NCBI GenBank assembly: GCA_905250075.1
Contig: CAJNOP010000090.1
Span: 1 to 64,000 of the forward strand
Direction of reading: 5' to 3'
Origin: Rotaria sp. Silwood1
Taxonomy: Eukaryota; Rotifera; Eurotatoria; Philodinida; Philodinidae
DNA length: 64,000 nt
Part shown: piece after piece, positions 1 to 13,200 of the stretch
Layout: each line of letters opens with the position of its first letter
Numbering within the stretch: the first letter of the stretch is position 1
Notes under the pieces: model-generated
Database searches by the model: none
Seen by the model: the letters and a program-made list of their open reading frames with translations, nothing else
Told to the model about the DNA's origin: nothing
Made by a program: the position numbers and the translations under genes

Positions 1-1454
1 CAACTCTGAAGATGATGTTAAATAAGTGCGAGAGAATATAAATTAGAGTAGTATAAGACTTACTTATGTATTATACGCAACGATGGATAAATTTAAAAAA
101 CAAACGTTGTCATTACAATATAGTTTCTTGTTGGTTAACTAAATATCGAAAAAAAATCGTTACTGTACGAATCATACATATGACATAAGTATAATAATAT
201 AATACTATATACAAATATTTTCTCTGTCAGAAAAAAAACAACAGCAAATATGACATATGATGACTAAGATGAGTGAAATCGAAACGAATCTAAACAAATA
301 TTCTCGTTTTCATAATTCAAATATAGAAGTTTTCAAAAAATTTCTGTTTCATTTTGTACGTTCAATAAATCTATAGTTGAGGTCTTTTTATAGTTTTGCA
401 ATCAATTTACTTAAATTAATCCTGTTTACTATTATTATTATTCTGTGACAAGAAAAACACATTGATTGTGATAACTTCTTTGGTATATATTGATTTTAAT
501 TATTAATATTGAATTTGTTTTCTCTGAGATCAACATAGTGTTATCAGATGAGTCATAATGATTGTAACATCTGGTATATTACAAATAAATCAACATAGAA
601 AGATTGTATAATCTTGATTTTGTTTTAAAAAAGATACATCGCGAAATTCTCTATAAGAATGGTAATGAATAATCCTATTAAGTTAATGTTTCACTATTTT
701 GAGAGAACTGAAAATGAAAAGAACATTGATTATTTCGTATATATGGGCAATAGAACGGTATCGCAAAGGTCTTTACGTTTTGCTATTATCATTCTTATAA
801 AGAATTTTTCAATGCATCGTTCAAAAGTAAACTCAAGATTATACGATTTATTTGTTTTGACATATTTACAAAATATTAAACATTGCAATCATTATGCCTC
901 ATCCGATACTATAATTTGTATTATATCTTTTTTATGATAGATTGACATTAACGTAATCAATAATGCTGATTTGAAAGAGTAATTTTCATTCAAGTTTGAT
1001 ATGGTATCTTATTATCATGAACAAAAATAATTATAGGCTTTAATTATCCATATCTAATACGAAGATAATTAAAAATATTCAAGTCATACCGAAAAAAGTT
1101 GAAATAAATGGAACTGACTATATCTAAAGTAACAGTGAATAAATTATATTGTATTCAGGTTAATATAACTTCATTGAAGTATATAATTATCAATTCTTTA
1201 ATGATTGATAAGATTCTACTATTAGAAATTTTTGAAATTGAAAAACATTCTTTTTATCTTTATTATACAAATAAAAAAATCACATTGTAAATATAGAGAT
1301 TTGTTTTTTTTAAATTTAATCAAAAAAAGAAAAAGAAAAAGAAAAAGGCAAGTTCAATAAATCTTGAATTTTATAATTTTTTTTTGTTGTCTTTTAAAAA
1401 TCAAAACATCAAAATAACTATACAGTAATTAAAAAATGAATCAATGTAATTAGT
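1..1454. other. Gene-free A+T-rich stretch
   Basis: Only short open frames of 60-92 codons occur, with no family resemblance, splice structure or coding-like composition. An A-rich (aaag)n-like tract lies near 1321-1350. Part of it is probably the 3' flank of the minus-strand gene that stops at 1455. Confidence 0.5.
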
Positions 1455-2210
1455 TTAAGCATTCGAATGTTTTTTAGAACTATTTAATGCATAACTTCCT
1501 GTGCTAGAATTAGTCGATATACCCAATGCTTGTCGTAAACGAGTTAGTGGTCGTGCATGTTGTTTCCGGGCTTGTTCCATATACATCATGGCTTTGAATG
1601 CACGCACTTCATTATCGTCAACATCACACGCAAAACGTCTTGATTCTAATCGGCCTTTCTCATTACTAACATTAGTATTAGATACCAGATCATTAGTTAC
1701 CATAGACCATTGTGCATCCATAGGTATAGATAAATAATTGCTATTACTTTCAGATGATTGTCTTGCTTGTGATTGTGAATGTTTTTTTGATGAAAAAAAT
1801 CTTGTTCGTCGATCACTAGTTGTTAAATCAACACTAGATGGACAAGATCGAGCACTTGCTCCGCTATTGGCTGAATTTGGATTAGTTGGACTTAGAAGAA
1901 CATATGTTGTTGTTGTTGATGAACTACGTCGAAGTAGTGCTGGTGTTGAAAGTCGATCTGTAGTTGTAGATGCTGACGTTGAACTTGTATGTGTAGATGT
2001 TAATGTTGTTGCTACTGGTATTGATGGTGATGATGATAAACGATTAATTGTTTGTTCAAGAAAACGAATTCGATCTAATAGAAGACTATTAAAATTTGTT
2101 AATAATTCTTCACGAAGACGAGCTAAACGTAATTGTGTTTCTCGATCAGCACATAATGTATTAGTACAACAACCATTTGCCATAGTTTTTGATTTCATAA
2201 ACTGATGCAA
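1455..2210 (-). CDS. Unrecognised Ser/Thr-rich protein, 251 codons
   Basis: A single open exon from an ATG at 2210 to a TAA at 1455-1457. I do not recognise the family. Residues about 23-58 form a Leu/Arg/Glu-rich stretch (RLARLREELL, LLLDRIRFLEQTINRL) that looks like an amphipathic helix or coiled coil. Residues about 59-125 are Ser/Thr-rich and likely disordered. The C-terminus is basic (TRLRQALGIS) and ends in KKHSNA. Two further ATGs lie at codons 5 and 10, so the true start is uncertain, and upstream exons could exist. The opposite strand of the same interval is also open in two pieces (1501-1737 and 1738-2205), but those frames lack any recognisable protein and read as shadows. No signal peptide, membrane segment or catalytic motif is visible. 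Confidence 0.5.
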   Translation of the reverse strand: MHQFMKSKTMANGCCTNTLCADRETQLRLARLREELLTNFNSLLLDRIRFLEQTINRLSSSPSIPVATTLTSTHTSSTSASTTTDRLSTPALLRRSSSTTTTYVLLSPTNPNSANSGASARSCPSSVDLTTSDRRTRFFSSKKHSQSQARQSSESNSNYLSIPMDAQWSMVTNDLVSNTNVSNEKGRLESRRFACDVDDNEVRAFKAMMYMEQARKQHARPLTRLRQALGISTNSSTGSYALNSSKKHSNA

Positions 2211-5200
2211 TAATGTCTGTGTTAGACAATATAATAGAATCGTTTAAAGTAATTGTAGAGTGTTCAACGACTATGCAAAATATTTTCTTGCGTGTTTGAC
2301 TATGTGTGTTTAATGGAAAATTCTGACGATCTAAAAGAGAAGAAGAGAGCCAGACACAATTAAGACTGATCACCAGCAAGACAACATTGCAGAAGAAACG
2401 ACAAGAAAGATGTCAGCAACGAGAGAAAGAGAAGAAGTTTGAATAAGTGAAAGAAAGACAGAGAGAAAGAAAGCTAATGTTTTAGATTGAATCAGTTGTA
2501 GTACTTTTGTGCTTCTTCTTCTATGTTTTCTCATTTCTACTTACTCACCGCACATGTTCTATTGAAGTATTTGTTATTTATGTCTCGTTTTCGTAAATAC
2601 TTATGCTAACGATTACACACGACATTAGTTTTTATTCAATGGGACATTACTCTTTTCTCTTTATCTATATCTACTCACTTCACTCCTACATGATTTGAGA
2701 AGTGAAACATGTTATAATAAATAGCAGTAAATTTTGTTTGAGTATTATTCGAAATACCATAAAAAAAAGCTATATATATATTTATAGATATATATTTAGA
2801 TGTGTCTGATCCGTCACTTTCAATAATAGTGTTGACTTTTACTTAAGTAAGGAAAAAAAAAGATAAAGACTTTCAAGTAAATGTCATACACAATGAAAAA
2901 ATTGACACTAAATGAATTAGGGAAGCAGAAATGAATCAAACTATTTTTTTTTCTAAAACTAATAAACATATGTATATATACAAACTTTTATTCATGATTC
3001 TATAGGTGCAGAAAGGAAGTTCTCGAAATAATAGTGATTAAAAAAACGATTTTATTGAATAAAACCAGAATATTGTGTTGTATGATCATTGATGGTTAAG
3101 TACAATCAAGTATTTTCAAGTATATTTTCACCGGAAATATAATTACTTGCTGTTTTTATTGAATTTCTACTGTATTCAAATTTTCTATATTGTGAAATAT
3201 ATATATATATTTGATCATTTTAGACATATACATGGTCATAAAAAACTTGTTGTGAGGAAGAATAAAAAAAAGAGAATTTTTATGTAAATTGTATTTACTA
3301 GAGTAGAATAAAGATAAAACATCATAAAATGTTATTTCATTTTATTATAGCTGAATGTTCTCTTTATGTAATTATTGTCAATGTAATATAATGTGTAATG
3401 GATCGTTCTATGAATTACATTCATTGTGTTTTTCAACATTGGAGAACTACGCATTTTCCTGATCATTATTGTACTTCAAATATAAGTACAAAAAGACGTG
3501 TCTTGGGATTTTTATTAAATAAATGACGCTTGCGTGTTATTGATGAACAATAGGAAGTTAGAAGGAAAAGCTTTGTAGAAGATAAAAAAATGTTCTTCAA
3601 TGAGTTTTGTTTGTTAAAATTAAAAAAAACTAAAGATAAAAGTAAATATTTACGCATAAAATCCTCAGGTTAAAACAATGATAATGAGCTATATAAGAGC
3701 TCTTTTATTTACTGTTAATTTGTCACGAATTTAAACTTTCGATTAAAATATGAGTGATCTTTTCAAGATTATAATAAAGATATTAGAAAGACAAAATCTA
3801 ATTGAGCCTTAATTAAATTATTTTCTTTTTTTTTGGAAGAATGCAAAAAAAAAGGAAATTCATTATGACAATGTATCGATAGCTGCTAGTTATTTCATAA
3901 GCATTTCAATCTGTGAATCCTTGGAAGAACTGTGGGATCAGCTTTTTTTTCTAGATAATATGTCAAGGATTGTGCTTGTCACTGTAAGAAATAAAATCGA
4001 TTTCTATTATAAAATGCTCTGAGAGTTCCATTAAATGCATTTTTTTCTCAAGAAAGTGTAATTGTTAAAAAAAAATGCGTCATATTCATATTTGTTATAA
4101 AATTTCCTCAACATCTTAACTTTGATGCAAGAAGCTATTTTTGAAATATCGTTTTACCTCATAGCTCTTCATAAAATAGAGCAAGTTATAATAATAATTT
4201 TCTAACAATAACGCTGATATCGAACATGATAATGTATACAAATAGTGGAATGAATATTTCAAAATTTTCAATAGACAACGTGCATTAATAGTACTAGTAG
4301 AATCAGTAATTAATCTACCCTTCAGAAATTGAAAATTCAACGGCATGTGAGGAAATTCAAAGCATTCTACAATGAGTATTGCTCAAAACGCTGTGACACA
4401 CAATTCCCTTCTGACGGGGTTACAAAGACTGATACATACAATACTCATATGGGCGCTTCTAACAATAAATCTCACTTAATCACATTCATGAAGTGCTCGT
4501 TATTCATAATTTTCTTCATCCGTGTCATCCATACATTCTTGTATGCTCTCACATATATTACATTAATATCGTGATCAGATTCAAATTATTCGATGAAATA
4601 TTGTTTGATATAATGGTAATATGTCATGAAAATGTTTTTCAAATGTAAGTGGGCTCCAAGTAAAATTACCAAAAACAATGCACCATTAGTTGATGATAAG
4701 TGACGTTTGAGATTAAACATGTAAACTACATCATGTCTAATGTTGGATATTATCATAACATTATGACATTGATTAATGATTGGAATGTTCTAGTGATTCT
4801 TAGCATCCTAAACGACGATGACATTTAACGATTGAGGTTTTTTAATAATAGATACAATCGTAATAGTAGAATAATGATAGTATTATACAGCAACATATGA
4901 GTATTAACTCAATTGGAAAATATTAGAAGAAATACAAGTTCTTATAACAAATAGATCATACTTAGTTTACGACAACACAAAAAATGTCAGAATATTTTAC
5001 TCTTCGTAAAACTACAAGAGAGATAAATATAGATCAGCAGTTGAATATACTGAGATTGTGCACATATTGAAAAAAAAAGATAAATGAAATGCTTTGAAAA
5101 TTTTCACGGAACTAAATGGCACGAATGTTCTCACAAAGTGAAGAAAAGCATAATAGAATCCTGGGTAGTCTTAAAACGACGAGACGATATGAATGCTAGA

Positions 5201-6449
5201 AAATCGGCAGGAGGTGAGATAAAACGAAACTAATTTTCCGCTATGTCAAGCAGTCTGTGCCTGAATCTATCTTTTACAAAGTTGCAACGTATGAACTTAT
5301 GTCACACACTGTGCTACATATTTTCTTCTTCTTTGGCTTATAATGATTAATATTTTAAAAGATGGAGAACTGTTTGAGTGCATCTGACATACTTAGATAC
5401 AATAGCATGCTACCGCATGCAGAATTCATTCTTCGCCGATATCTTTACTCGTGAGATTGGCTCAAAATGTTCAGATACTATGCTAAATCAATGACAAAAA
5501 GACAAGTTTATTGAAATAATGGAATTCCAGATTTAAGTCAGAGAAATTGATGAATTTATTGTGAGAAAGTACAACAGATCAATGTTTATCAAGTATCTTT
5601 GTAAAGAATTTTAGTATCATACCAGACAAATAGTCAAAAACATGATAAACAAACTGATTCTGCGATTTCTAGATAGAAAAAAAACAATATCAGATTTCAA
5701 ATCTGATAATGACAATCCAATAAAAATAATTTTTCATCTATTGTCTCAGCTCATAGCCGAGAAATTGAAAAAAAGACAAAAAGCTACTGAGAAATAATTT
5801 ATTTGGACAGCAGAACATACAACGAATGGTGCAGGATAAATTGAATTGTTAATATTTTTCTCTATTGTTCATTGAATTGAAACGCTTCGTTAATCGCAGG
5901 GGAGCACTTGAAATTCGGTACAAAACCCAGACAGACACAATAACCGACAAAGCGACATTAAAACATCTCGGTTTGTAAAAGCTGTGAACATTTTTTTTTG
6001 ATTAATCGTCAAAAAAGCGTTAAAACAGCTTTAGGTCAACAAATTTTCAACACGTTTTTGGTGATTAATCAAACATTTTTAACAATTGAAATGCTTTGGA
6101 TGGAAACTTCTGCTCATAATTATCAAGCATGTCGAGAAAACAATGCTTGATCAATTTACAAGCCATCCCAAAGGTCCTACCCAAAAATTTTAAATTGAAA
6201 CAAAAAATGTTTTCAAGAATTTCGGTCAGAATTTTGAAAGATAATGTATATTTTCTAAAACTGTAAATTTTGACATTTCAAATTTATCTATTGATAATCT
6301 ATGATTTTCACGAGTGAAATATTTAAACCAATTTCTTTTTACATAGAATAGTTATTTTAAATCAGCATACTAATATGCGCTTCTTACATCTAATGAAAAT
6401 AAGTATTTACCTGAAATGTGTTGAAGACTAAATAATTAATTCAAAGGTG
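2211..6449. other. Gene-free intergenic stretch
   Basis: A+T-rich DNA with short AT runs (about 2770-2800 and 3200-3212) and no open frame longer than about 80 codons. No conserved protein, RNA gene or clear terminal inverted repeat was recognised. The region just above 2211 should contain the promoter and 5' UTR of the minus-strand gene at 1455-2210. Confidence 0.45.
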
Positions 6450-6793
6450 AATATGACCATAGGCGGCGCATCATAGTAGCGAGAGGAAGCAATTGCTTCC
6501 CCTGCGGAAAATGAGGGGTAGCAATAAAAAATTATTGCTTCCCTTAATAATCCGTATTCTGATGGTTATTTGAAGAATGTTTATGCATTATGAGACTTGT
6601 TTTATTTTCTTCCAATGATCTCCTTTCATCATATATCTCTGACATCTATCTTTGTCAAATTTAAGGTCGATTAGCATTACATGATTTGAGAAAAACAAGG
6701 ATCATTATTTCTATTATTTTTCTGCTAGATCAGGAAACTTTCGATCAGCTTTCGTTGCTTTGATATCTATTCGATTTGCTTATGATTGAATAG

Positions 6794-7844
6794 TTAGGTT
6801 TTCATATATGTGCCAAATATCAGATAAAAGTAAACTCTCATATTATTTCACAAGAAAACCAGAAAACTTATTACAATAGTCATGTAATACATCTTATAGT
6901 TAGGGGCCTGCAAAGTGGTTCCGGTCCTGGCAGGATCGGAACCGAGATCGGGACTAAAATTTCAATTTTACCGGGATTTAAACTTTTTTCAGGTTGCTCT
7001 CAGCCAGCTTATTTTCTTCAACTATTATACAAAAGTAGTTTCATATTTTTTACTCTGTTTTAATCGAAAAATTGTAAATCGACTGTTTTTGTTCTCTAAT
7101 CCAATACAAGCCTTTTACAGATTATGATCATGTTACTAAAAATTGGATTTTTTTGGAAACTTGAACAGTTTTCCGGATATATAAAACATCATATATAAAG
7201 GTTTTATTCGATAGCAGTTGAAACATTTCCTTATATGTACAATGTTTTATCATTGTTCTGTTATTTTACGTGTGAATTGCTCAGTTTTGTTGTTGTACTT
7301 ATCGTTGTTTGAGAAAAATTTGCTACTTGTTGGGAACAGAAAAATAAAACTTAGGTTTAATCTTGCAAAAAAGAAATTTCAGAACTAGTGATAAAAATAG
7401 AAGTCCTAGTCTTCCAAATCCTACGGTACTTTTCCAGATAACACACATTCCTTTCCCATCAAATAGTACTGTACCAGCTGATATGTACGAAGGGCGTGTG
7501 TAATCTGAGAAAAAACAGATTCTAGGTCTTGATATATTTGAAAACAGAAAGTTTTAGCTATAATCAAGACCGGAACTGGACCAGTACTGAGACTGGAAAA
7601 AAAGTCATTTTGCAAATCTCTACCTATATTACAACTACAATGGATAATTCCAGGTAATGTATGTGAATGTGAAAGAAGTTTTTCAGCCTTAAGAAGACTT
7701 GAAATATACATTCGAAATATAACAGATCACGAAAGACTATCCAGTTTATCTTTAATATGTATTGAATCTGACTTTGATATTGATTCAGATACTATTGTAA
7801 CGGAATTTATATCAAAAAACAAAGATGGAAAAATAATATTTTGA
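6794..7844 (+). pseudogene. hAT transposase C-terminal fragment
   Basis: Read from 7623 to the TGA at 7842-7844, the frame gives a hAT C-terminal dimerisation (ZMYM6/TTF-like) signature: CECERSFSALRRLE, then ERLSSLSLICIE. Skipping the inserted element at 6901-7622 and one copy of its target duplication, the same frame stays open back to about 6794. This supports one exon split by a later insertion. A TAG at 6791-6793 and loss of the RNase H-like core and zinc finger make it non-functional. The family assignment rests on the CERSFS-A-L-R-R-L motif; the upstream part (6794-6892) is inferred only from frame continuity. Confidence 0.7.
6901..7622. mobile_element. Nested nonautonomous hAT-like element, copy 1
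   Basis: The left end reads TAGGGGCCTGCAAAGTGG. The right end, reverse-complemented, reads TAGAGATTTGCAAAATGA. Flanking octamers CTTATAGT (6893-6900) and CCTATATT (7623-7630) agree at 6 of 8 positions and are probably an aged duplication. No transposase is present. Related copies, with similar ends and partly similar interiors, are at 58658-59283 and 62904-63403. It sits inside the transposase frame of the surrounding hAT element, so it is the younger insertion. Confidence 0.6.
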
Positions 7845-7963
7845 ACATCAATAAACTGATTATATGTAGGGTTTGAAATAGAAAACTTATGATTATTATT
7901 GTCGCTTTAGAAAATTTATTGCTTCCTCTAGAAACTTTAGCTTGCGTCGCCAATGAATATGAC

Positions 7964-10255
7964 AAATATGACTTTCTGATCATACAAACTGTCAACTATA
8001 AGCATCAAAATAAATAAACACAAATGATATATCTTTTGATAAAACAATCGAGTATGAGTAATTAAGGCAACTAGTCGCTAATAAATTGTGTGGAATCATA
8101 TGCCATCTTTCAGTTTCTGTATATTCACAGCTAATATTAAAGGAAACTTTACAAAAACAAACATTGTGCAGTATAACATAATGATGTTATATACTCAGCC
8201 TTTTAATAGTAAACAGTTTTAATCAGTGTTTTTAGTTCAATCAAACCTTAAAATGAACATATGCATGTAAAACTGCCTTTTTTCCTACAAAGTGTGTTAG
8301 TTAATGACTGCATCGAAAAAAACAATTTTATATGAATCTTTTAGTAAAATCTAAAAAGAGAATTTTTTAAAATTTAAATGATTCTATCGGAGCTTGCGAT
8401 GATGTAAGTAGGAAGAAAAACTTCACCCTCATTATCATCTTTATGAATCTTTGTTCTCGTATTCATTACGTAGCAAATAAGTCAATGTATCAAAAATATT
8501 CTTCTTATAATGAAAACAATCTTTTGAAGTTCAAATGAATAATCAGCAAAAACTATTACGTTTTCTTATTTTTCCCTATTGAAGAAATATGATGAATGTG
8601 TTAGATTTTCAAAACAATCTAACTAATTCTAAAAATCATATTTGATTACAAATTATCAATATTGATATAATCTTATAGAAAATTTATCTCAAAGTCGTAT
8701 TAATATTCGTTTCATCTATTTCACAATGAAAAAATAATCTGAAGCCAGTTTTAGAATAACTATGCTCTGTTACTATCGATAATTAAATTTTTTAATAGAT
8801 ACTTAATGGAATCTATCTATTGTTGACCATTCTCTCCTTTTTATCAATACCAACCACATTCATTCGTATGCAAATAAATATCGATGTATATATTCCACTT
8901 GAAATGTATTCCTTTCCACAAATATGTTTTTTTTTTCTTCTTATCTACAATCATTTGTCATTTGTTCTTCATGTTATATGTTTTATTGTGAACACATGCA
9001 ACTCTTCCTTATAGAACGTGTGGTGGATAAAAATTAAAAATAAAACCAAAAAAAGTTTAGGTTGAAAGAAGAAGGATAAGAAACGAAAAATTTTGCCATG
9101 ATACAAAAGCAATAAACGAAACATTAGAAAGAAAAACGCGATAACAGTGTAAGGCAAATAAGAATTACATTCAACAGCAACGCATCATTCTGATTATCAC
9201 AAGTATTTCGGCTGTAATTACGTGACCGAGGTGAGTAACGCATCTGAGTGATTCAAGAAGTAAAACGAAGTGTCGTGAAAAGTTATACGTAGTGTCAATA
9301 CGATTTGAATATTAGATACGATTGAGACAGATATGAGATTGATTGCCGTGACCAACTGTACTTAAAGAATCGATCAATCTAACCGTGTGTGTCAGTTGTT
9401 GGTCCAGTTGATTTATTTTTCGGCAGCTGTTTCATGTTTGTTTGGTCTTTTGACTGAAATCTATGGTATAATGTTGCTTACAGAGTGTCTCAATAATCCC
9501 TTTACAAATTAAAGATTTATATTGCAATACACTTGTATATGACTGATTTGATCATAACATAATGACTACATCGTTTTTAGGTGAGGATGTGGATATAGGT
9601 TTCATCTTCATACACTCCACCCCACACCGTGCGGACTTTTTTTTATAATAAAGTTTTTGCGTTAAAGTAAAGTTAACATGTACACCAACGTATAAGTGTG
9701 AAAGTCAGAAAAAAGAGGAAATTATAGAGAATTTTCAGCAATCGAGATGGTAAGTGTAGGGAGGTCTTTCACTCATACTCTCACTATTTAATTTTGTTCT
9801 ATAGAATCAGAAAAATTCGAGAAACATATGAAAAGTTGATCTTGAATGTTCTATAGATCTTTCTGCTTTTTAAAATTCAAATATCCTTTTAAAAGCGTAT
9901 TTGAATAACGGCTTGACAAAAATGAAAAAAATTATGATTAAGTTGAATTTTTAAATAAAATGTCAATTGAAAGTTGTTACTTGATGAAAAACAAACGATC
10001 ATCTATTAATAATTAGTTATTGTTTTTTCACTTACATATAACACACATAAGTAAAAGTGTGTATTGAAAACAAAACAAAACAAGCAAAAAACAGAATCAT
10101 TGTCATTGAGAATGTATATAGAGTGTATATATAAGTTATGATCATCAAATTGAAAAGAAAAGACGTCAAATTAGATGCACAACAAGAGTAAAACAAAGAA
10201 CAAACGAAAAAATAAAATAAAATAAAAGTTAATGGAAAAAACACAACATTTTTTT
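7964..10255. other. Gene-free stretch downstream of the myosin gene
   Basis: No supported gene. It is the 3' flank of the minus-strand myosin. A possible micro-exon on the plus strand lies at 9739-9749 (tttcag, then CAATCGAGATG, then gtaagt), and a consensus-like donor (gtgagt) at about 9228, but no downstream coding exon follows, so neither is called. A small G/C-richer patch with partly self-complementary GTG/CAC blocks is at about 9580-9640. Confidence 0.4.
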
Positions 10256-13200
10256 TTATTGTCGCGAAGTCGATGCATTTGTCGATTGACGATGCATTGT
10301 TTGAACCATTAAACTTATATAAGATGTTAGAAGATCATCCATTTTATAACCCTTAAATTCAAATGTTTAATTTCTTTGTTTTTTTTTCCTTGGTTCTTCA
10401 AATTCAATAAAGAAAACTTACCAATGGTGATTCACATAATAAACGTGTACCACGAACAATATCACCCACAGTCTTAAATAAAAAATAAAATTTATAGACA
10501 AAAATGAATGTATTTTTCTTTTACCATATTAAAATATGTATTTCCACTTGACCAATTTGAAATGCTTGTAAATGGATATGTAATAAGTAAATCTTTTGTT
10601 TTTGGATGAATTAAATTAACACCATTTTTATTAATTGCAATTAATAACTGTTCAGGAAATGTTGGATCAGATGTTTGCTATATTTTAGAAGAGAAAAAAA
10701 AAGAGAGAATTTTGTATTTTTATATAAAAATATTATTTCATACTTTCACTTCAAAAAATGCTGAACCAAATGTTGCCCATTGATAAACAATTTTAAGAAA
10801 TTTTATTTTAGCATCTTCTGATGATAGATTACGTGATTGTCCATGAGTTGTCATAATACGCTAAAAAACAAAACAAAATTACATAATAAAATACAAAAAA
10901 TAAATCAATAAACCTTTTTCCAATCAGCATATGGAAGTTTATCAACAAGATCAGATGGAAGAAAATCTTTTAATCTAAAGGAAAAAGATGTTAGCAAAAT
11001 CCTTTTGAAGAGGTAAAATATGAAACACGAAGTAATTGTTGTTATTTATCACATGAAATTGCTTTTATTCATTCTACTTTGGCAAAATATGTTTTATGTA
11101 ATCCTCTAAAACGGCTGTTACATCCTGTACGTATGGGAGTATCTGAATTTCTACACTTAAATATTCCTGTTAGATCGTATTTCACAAAAAAACAGTTTAT
11201 GTGATTAATATCGATCAAATAGGCAAAAGAAAAAGAAATGCTTACTGAATATTTTCAAATTGAGCTGTATTATCACCGAATCGAACACGATATATACAAG
11301 CGGCTAATTGTACAGCTTCATCAATTGAACATTTATGATAACCACGAATTAATTTTGGAAGTTCCTACAATAAAACAACGTTTTTGTTTTTTTTTTTTTT
11401 TTGATTAGTTTGTTTTTTTTTATGTACTTGATGATAATGAAATATAATATCAGCCATTCTATCTTTCCCTGGTACAGCATTTGTCCATAATTTTCTCATA
11501 AAAAATATTTGATAAGTATATTTTGGTGGATCTTCACGTTGTTTTGTTTTTTTAATCCATTCCTATAAAATTATTCAATTAAATTATTTCGAAGAAAATA
11601 AAATTTTTTTATTATTATTAAACTTACAGTTAAATGTCGAACAAAATCAAAGAAAAAATCTCCTTCTGGTACACTAATAACTTTATCAAGAATTTTAACA
11701 AATAAACTAAAACCTTCACTTGATTGTAATTTAAGTCTATCAGCTATATTTCGACAAAAATCTTTTGCACGTGTTGATGAATCAACTTCAAATGCTTCAG
11801 ATGTATCATCTGGAAAATAAACTTTATGATAAATTTGTGTTGTCATATGCTGAATTGCTTCAACTTCAACTTGATGTGGTGGATGTTTACGTTGACCATT
11901 TCTAAATAAAATTTAGACGTTTTTTTCTTTTTTGTTTTTATTGCAAAAAAAAAACAATAATTTCATTTTGTTTACTTTAATATTCGTTGTAAACGTGCAA
12001 AACAATCAGCAGCTAATTGATGTTTACGTGATCGTAGAAATAGATTAACTTCTTTAAGTAAGACAGCACTTGGTGCAAAACATCCACTCGCTAACCACAT
12101 TAATTCCCAACCACGAGATTCACTTGCTTGATTACCATTATCAGTTAATTGTTTAACAATTTGACAATAGATTTCATCTTTAAGAATTTCCTTTTAAAAG
12201 AAAAAAAGATGATGATAAAACATTAATTATATAATGTTGCTAGTTTAAAAACGTGATGATCAAATAGTTTTAAATATAATTCTATTGTACAGAACGTTTG
12301 TTTTTAAATATTGAATGATAGACTGAAACCTATCGATCATGTTGATATCGAATAGAACTATAAGAAATTCTGACGAGAAAAACTGATTTCGAAAAACATT
12401 ATTGTCTAATAGACAGTTAGGTATGCTGAACAATCTGAGTAGATCTAAAATAGCTTTGGCAAAAATTTTTGTTCATCTATAAAGCCAGCTAATAAAAAAT
12501 CTAAGGATATTTTTTTATTATTCGGAACCAGCATAGTTGATAGTCCACAATCAACTAACGTTTGCTGACGGAATAATTGTTCAATTGAAAAAATTCCTTA
12601 GTTAATTGATCAGTTATACACAACGAGAGGATATGCATACTTCATGTAGATAAGCGTCGTACTGAAGCGATATTAACAATATTTTACTGAAAAATATTCT
12701 CGATCAGTCTAAATCATTATCAGTTATGTCCTAAGTTTTTGAACAAGACTTCATGACAAGTTTTATATTTGCTTGTTAAACTTACGAAGAAATCTCATCG
12801 GATGATCCCTTCGTATTTCAATAATTTTCTGTCTATAGATATTACATAGTGGTCTAATAAAAAATCCCAAAAAATATTGAGATTTGACTAATCTATAAAA
12901 TTTTTTTTTTGTTGAAGGTCTCAAGTCATCGGAAAACTCGTATTTTCGAATTTTGATCTGAAATTTTCCGTATATACAATACTCGAAATTTAGAGAAATT
13001 AAAATTTCGAAGAATAACAAGAATGAAATAGAGTTGCAACTCAAGCTAAATAACTTCAGCTATTGTTTATGTGCATTATCTTACATGTTTAAGTGCTGGA
13101 TCGAAAATTGCATCAGTTAATTCATTTGTTGCTCGTCGTCGTAAACCAGTTTGATAATCTCCCATATATTTAAGTATATTCATAAAACAAGAACATGCTT

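Larger units (their letters stand above)
6458..7955 (+). mobile_element. hAT-superfamily transposon with 8-bp TSD
   Basis: The ends are imperfect terminal inverted repeats: CATAGGCGGCGCA at 6458-6470 and, reverse-complemented, CATTGGCGACGCA at 7943-7955. A second matching block (GAGGAAGCAAT) lies further inside each end. The element is flanked by a perfect 8-bp duplication AATATGAC at 6450-6457 and 7956-7963, the target-site length typical of hAT transposons. The interior still encodes the C-terminal dimerisation region of a hAT transposase (7623-7844), interrupted by a second element at 6901-7622. At about 1.5 kb with most of the transposase gone, it is an inactive internally deleted copy. 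Confidence 0.85.

Noticed and set aside
1501..2205. Two long plus-strand frames opposite the gene at 1455-2210
   Set aside because: They mirror the minus-strand codon bias and give Val/Arg-rich proteins without features; treated as shadows.
7421..7711. 96-codon minus-strand frame
   Set aside because: Overlaps, antisense, the clear plus-strand hAT transposase motif CECERSFSALRRL; a shadow.
9739..9749. Micro-exon CAATCGAGATG between a good acceptor and a good donor
   Set aside because: Attractive as a leader exon with a start codon, but no downstream coding exon exists on the plus strand before the convergent myosin gene.
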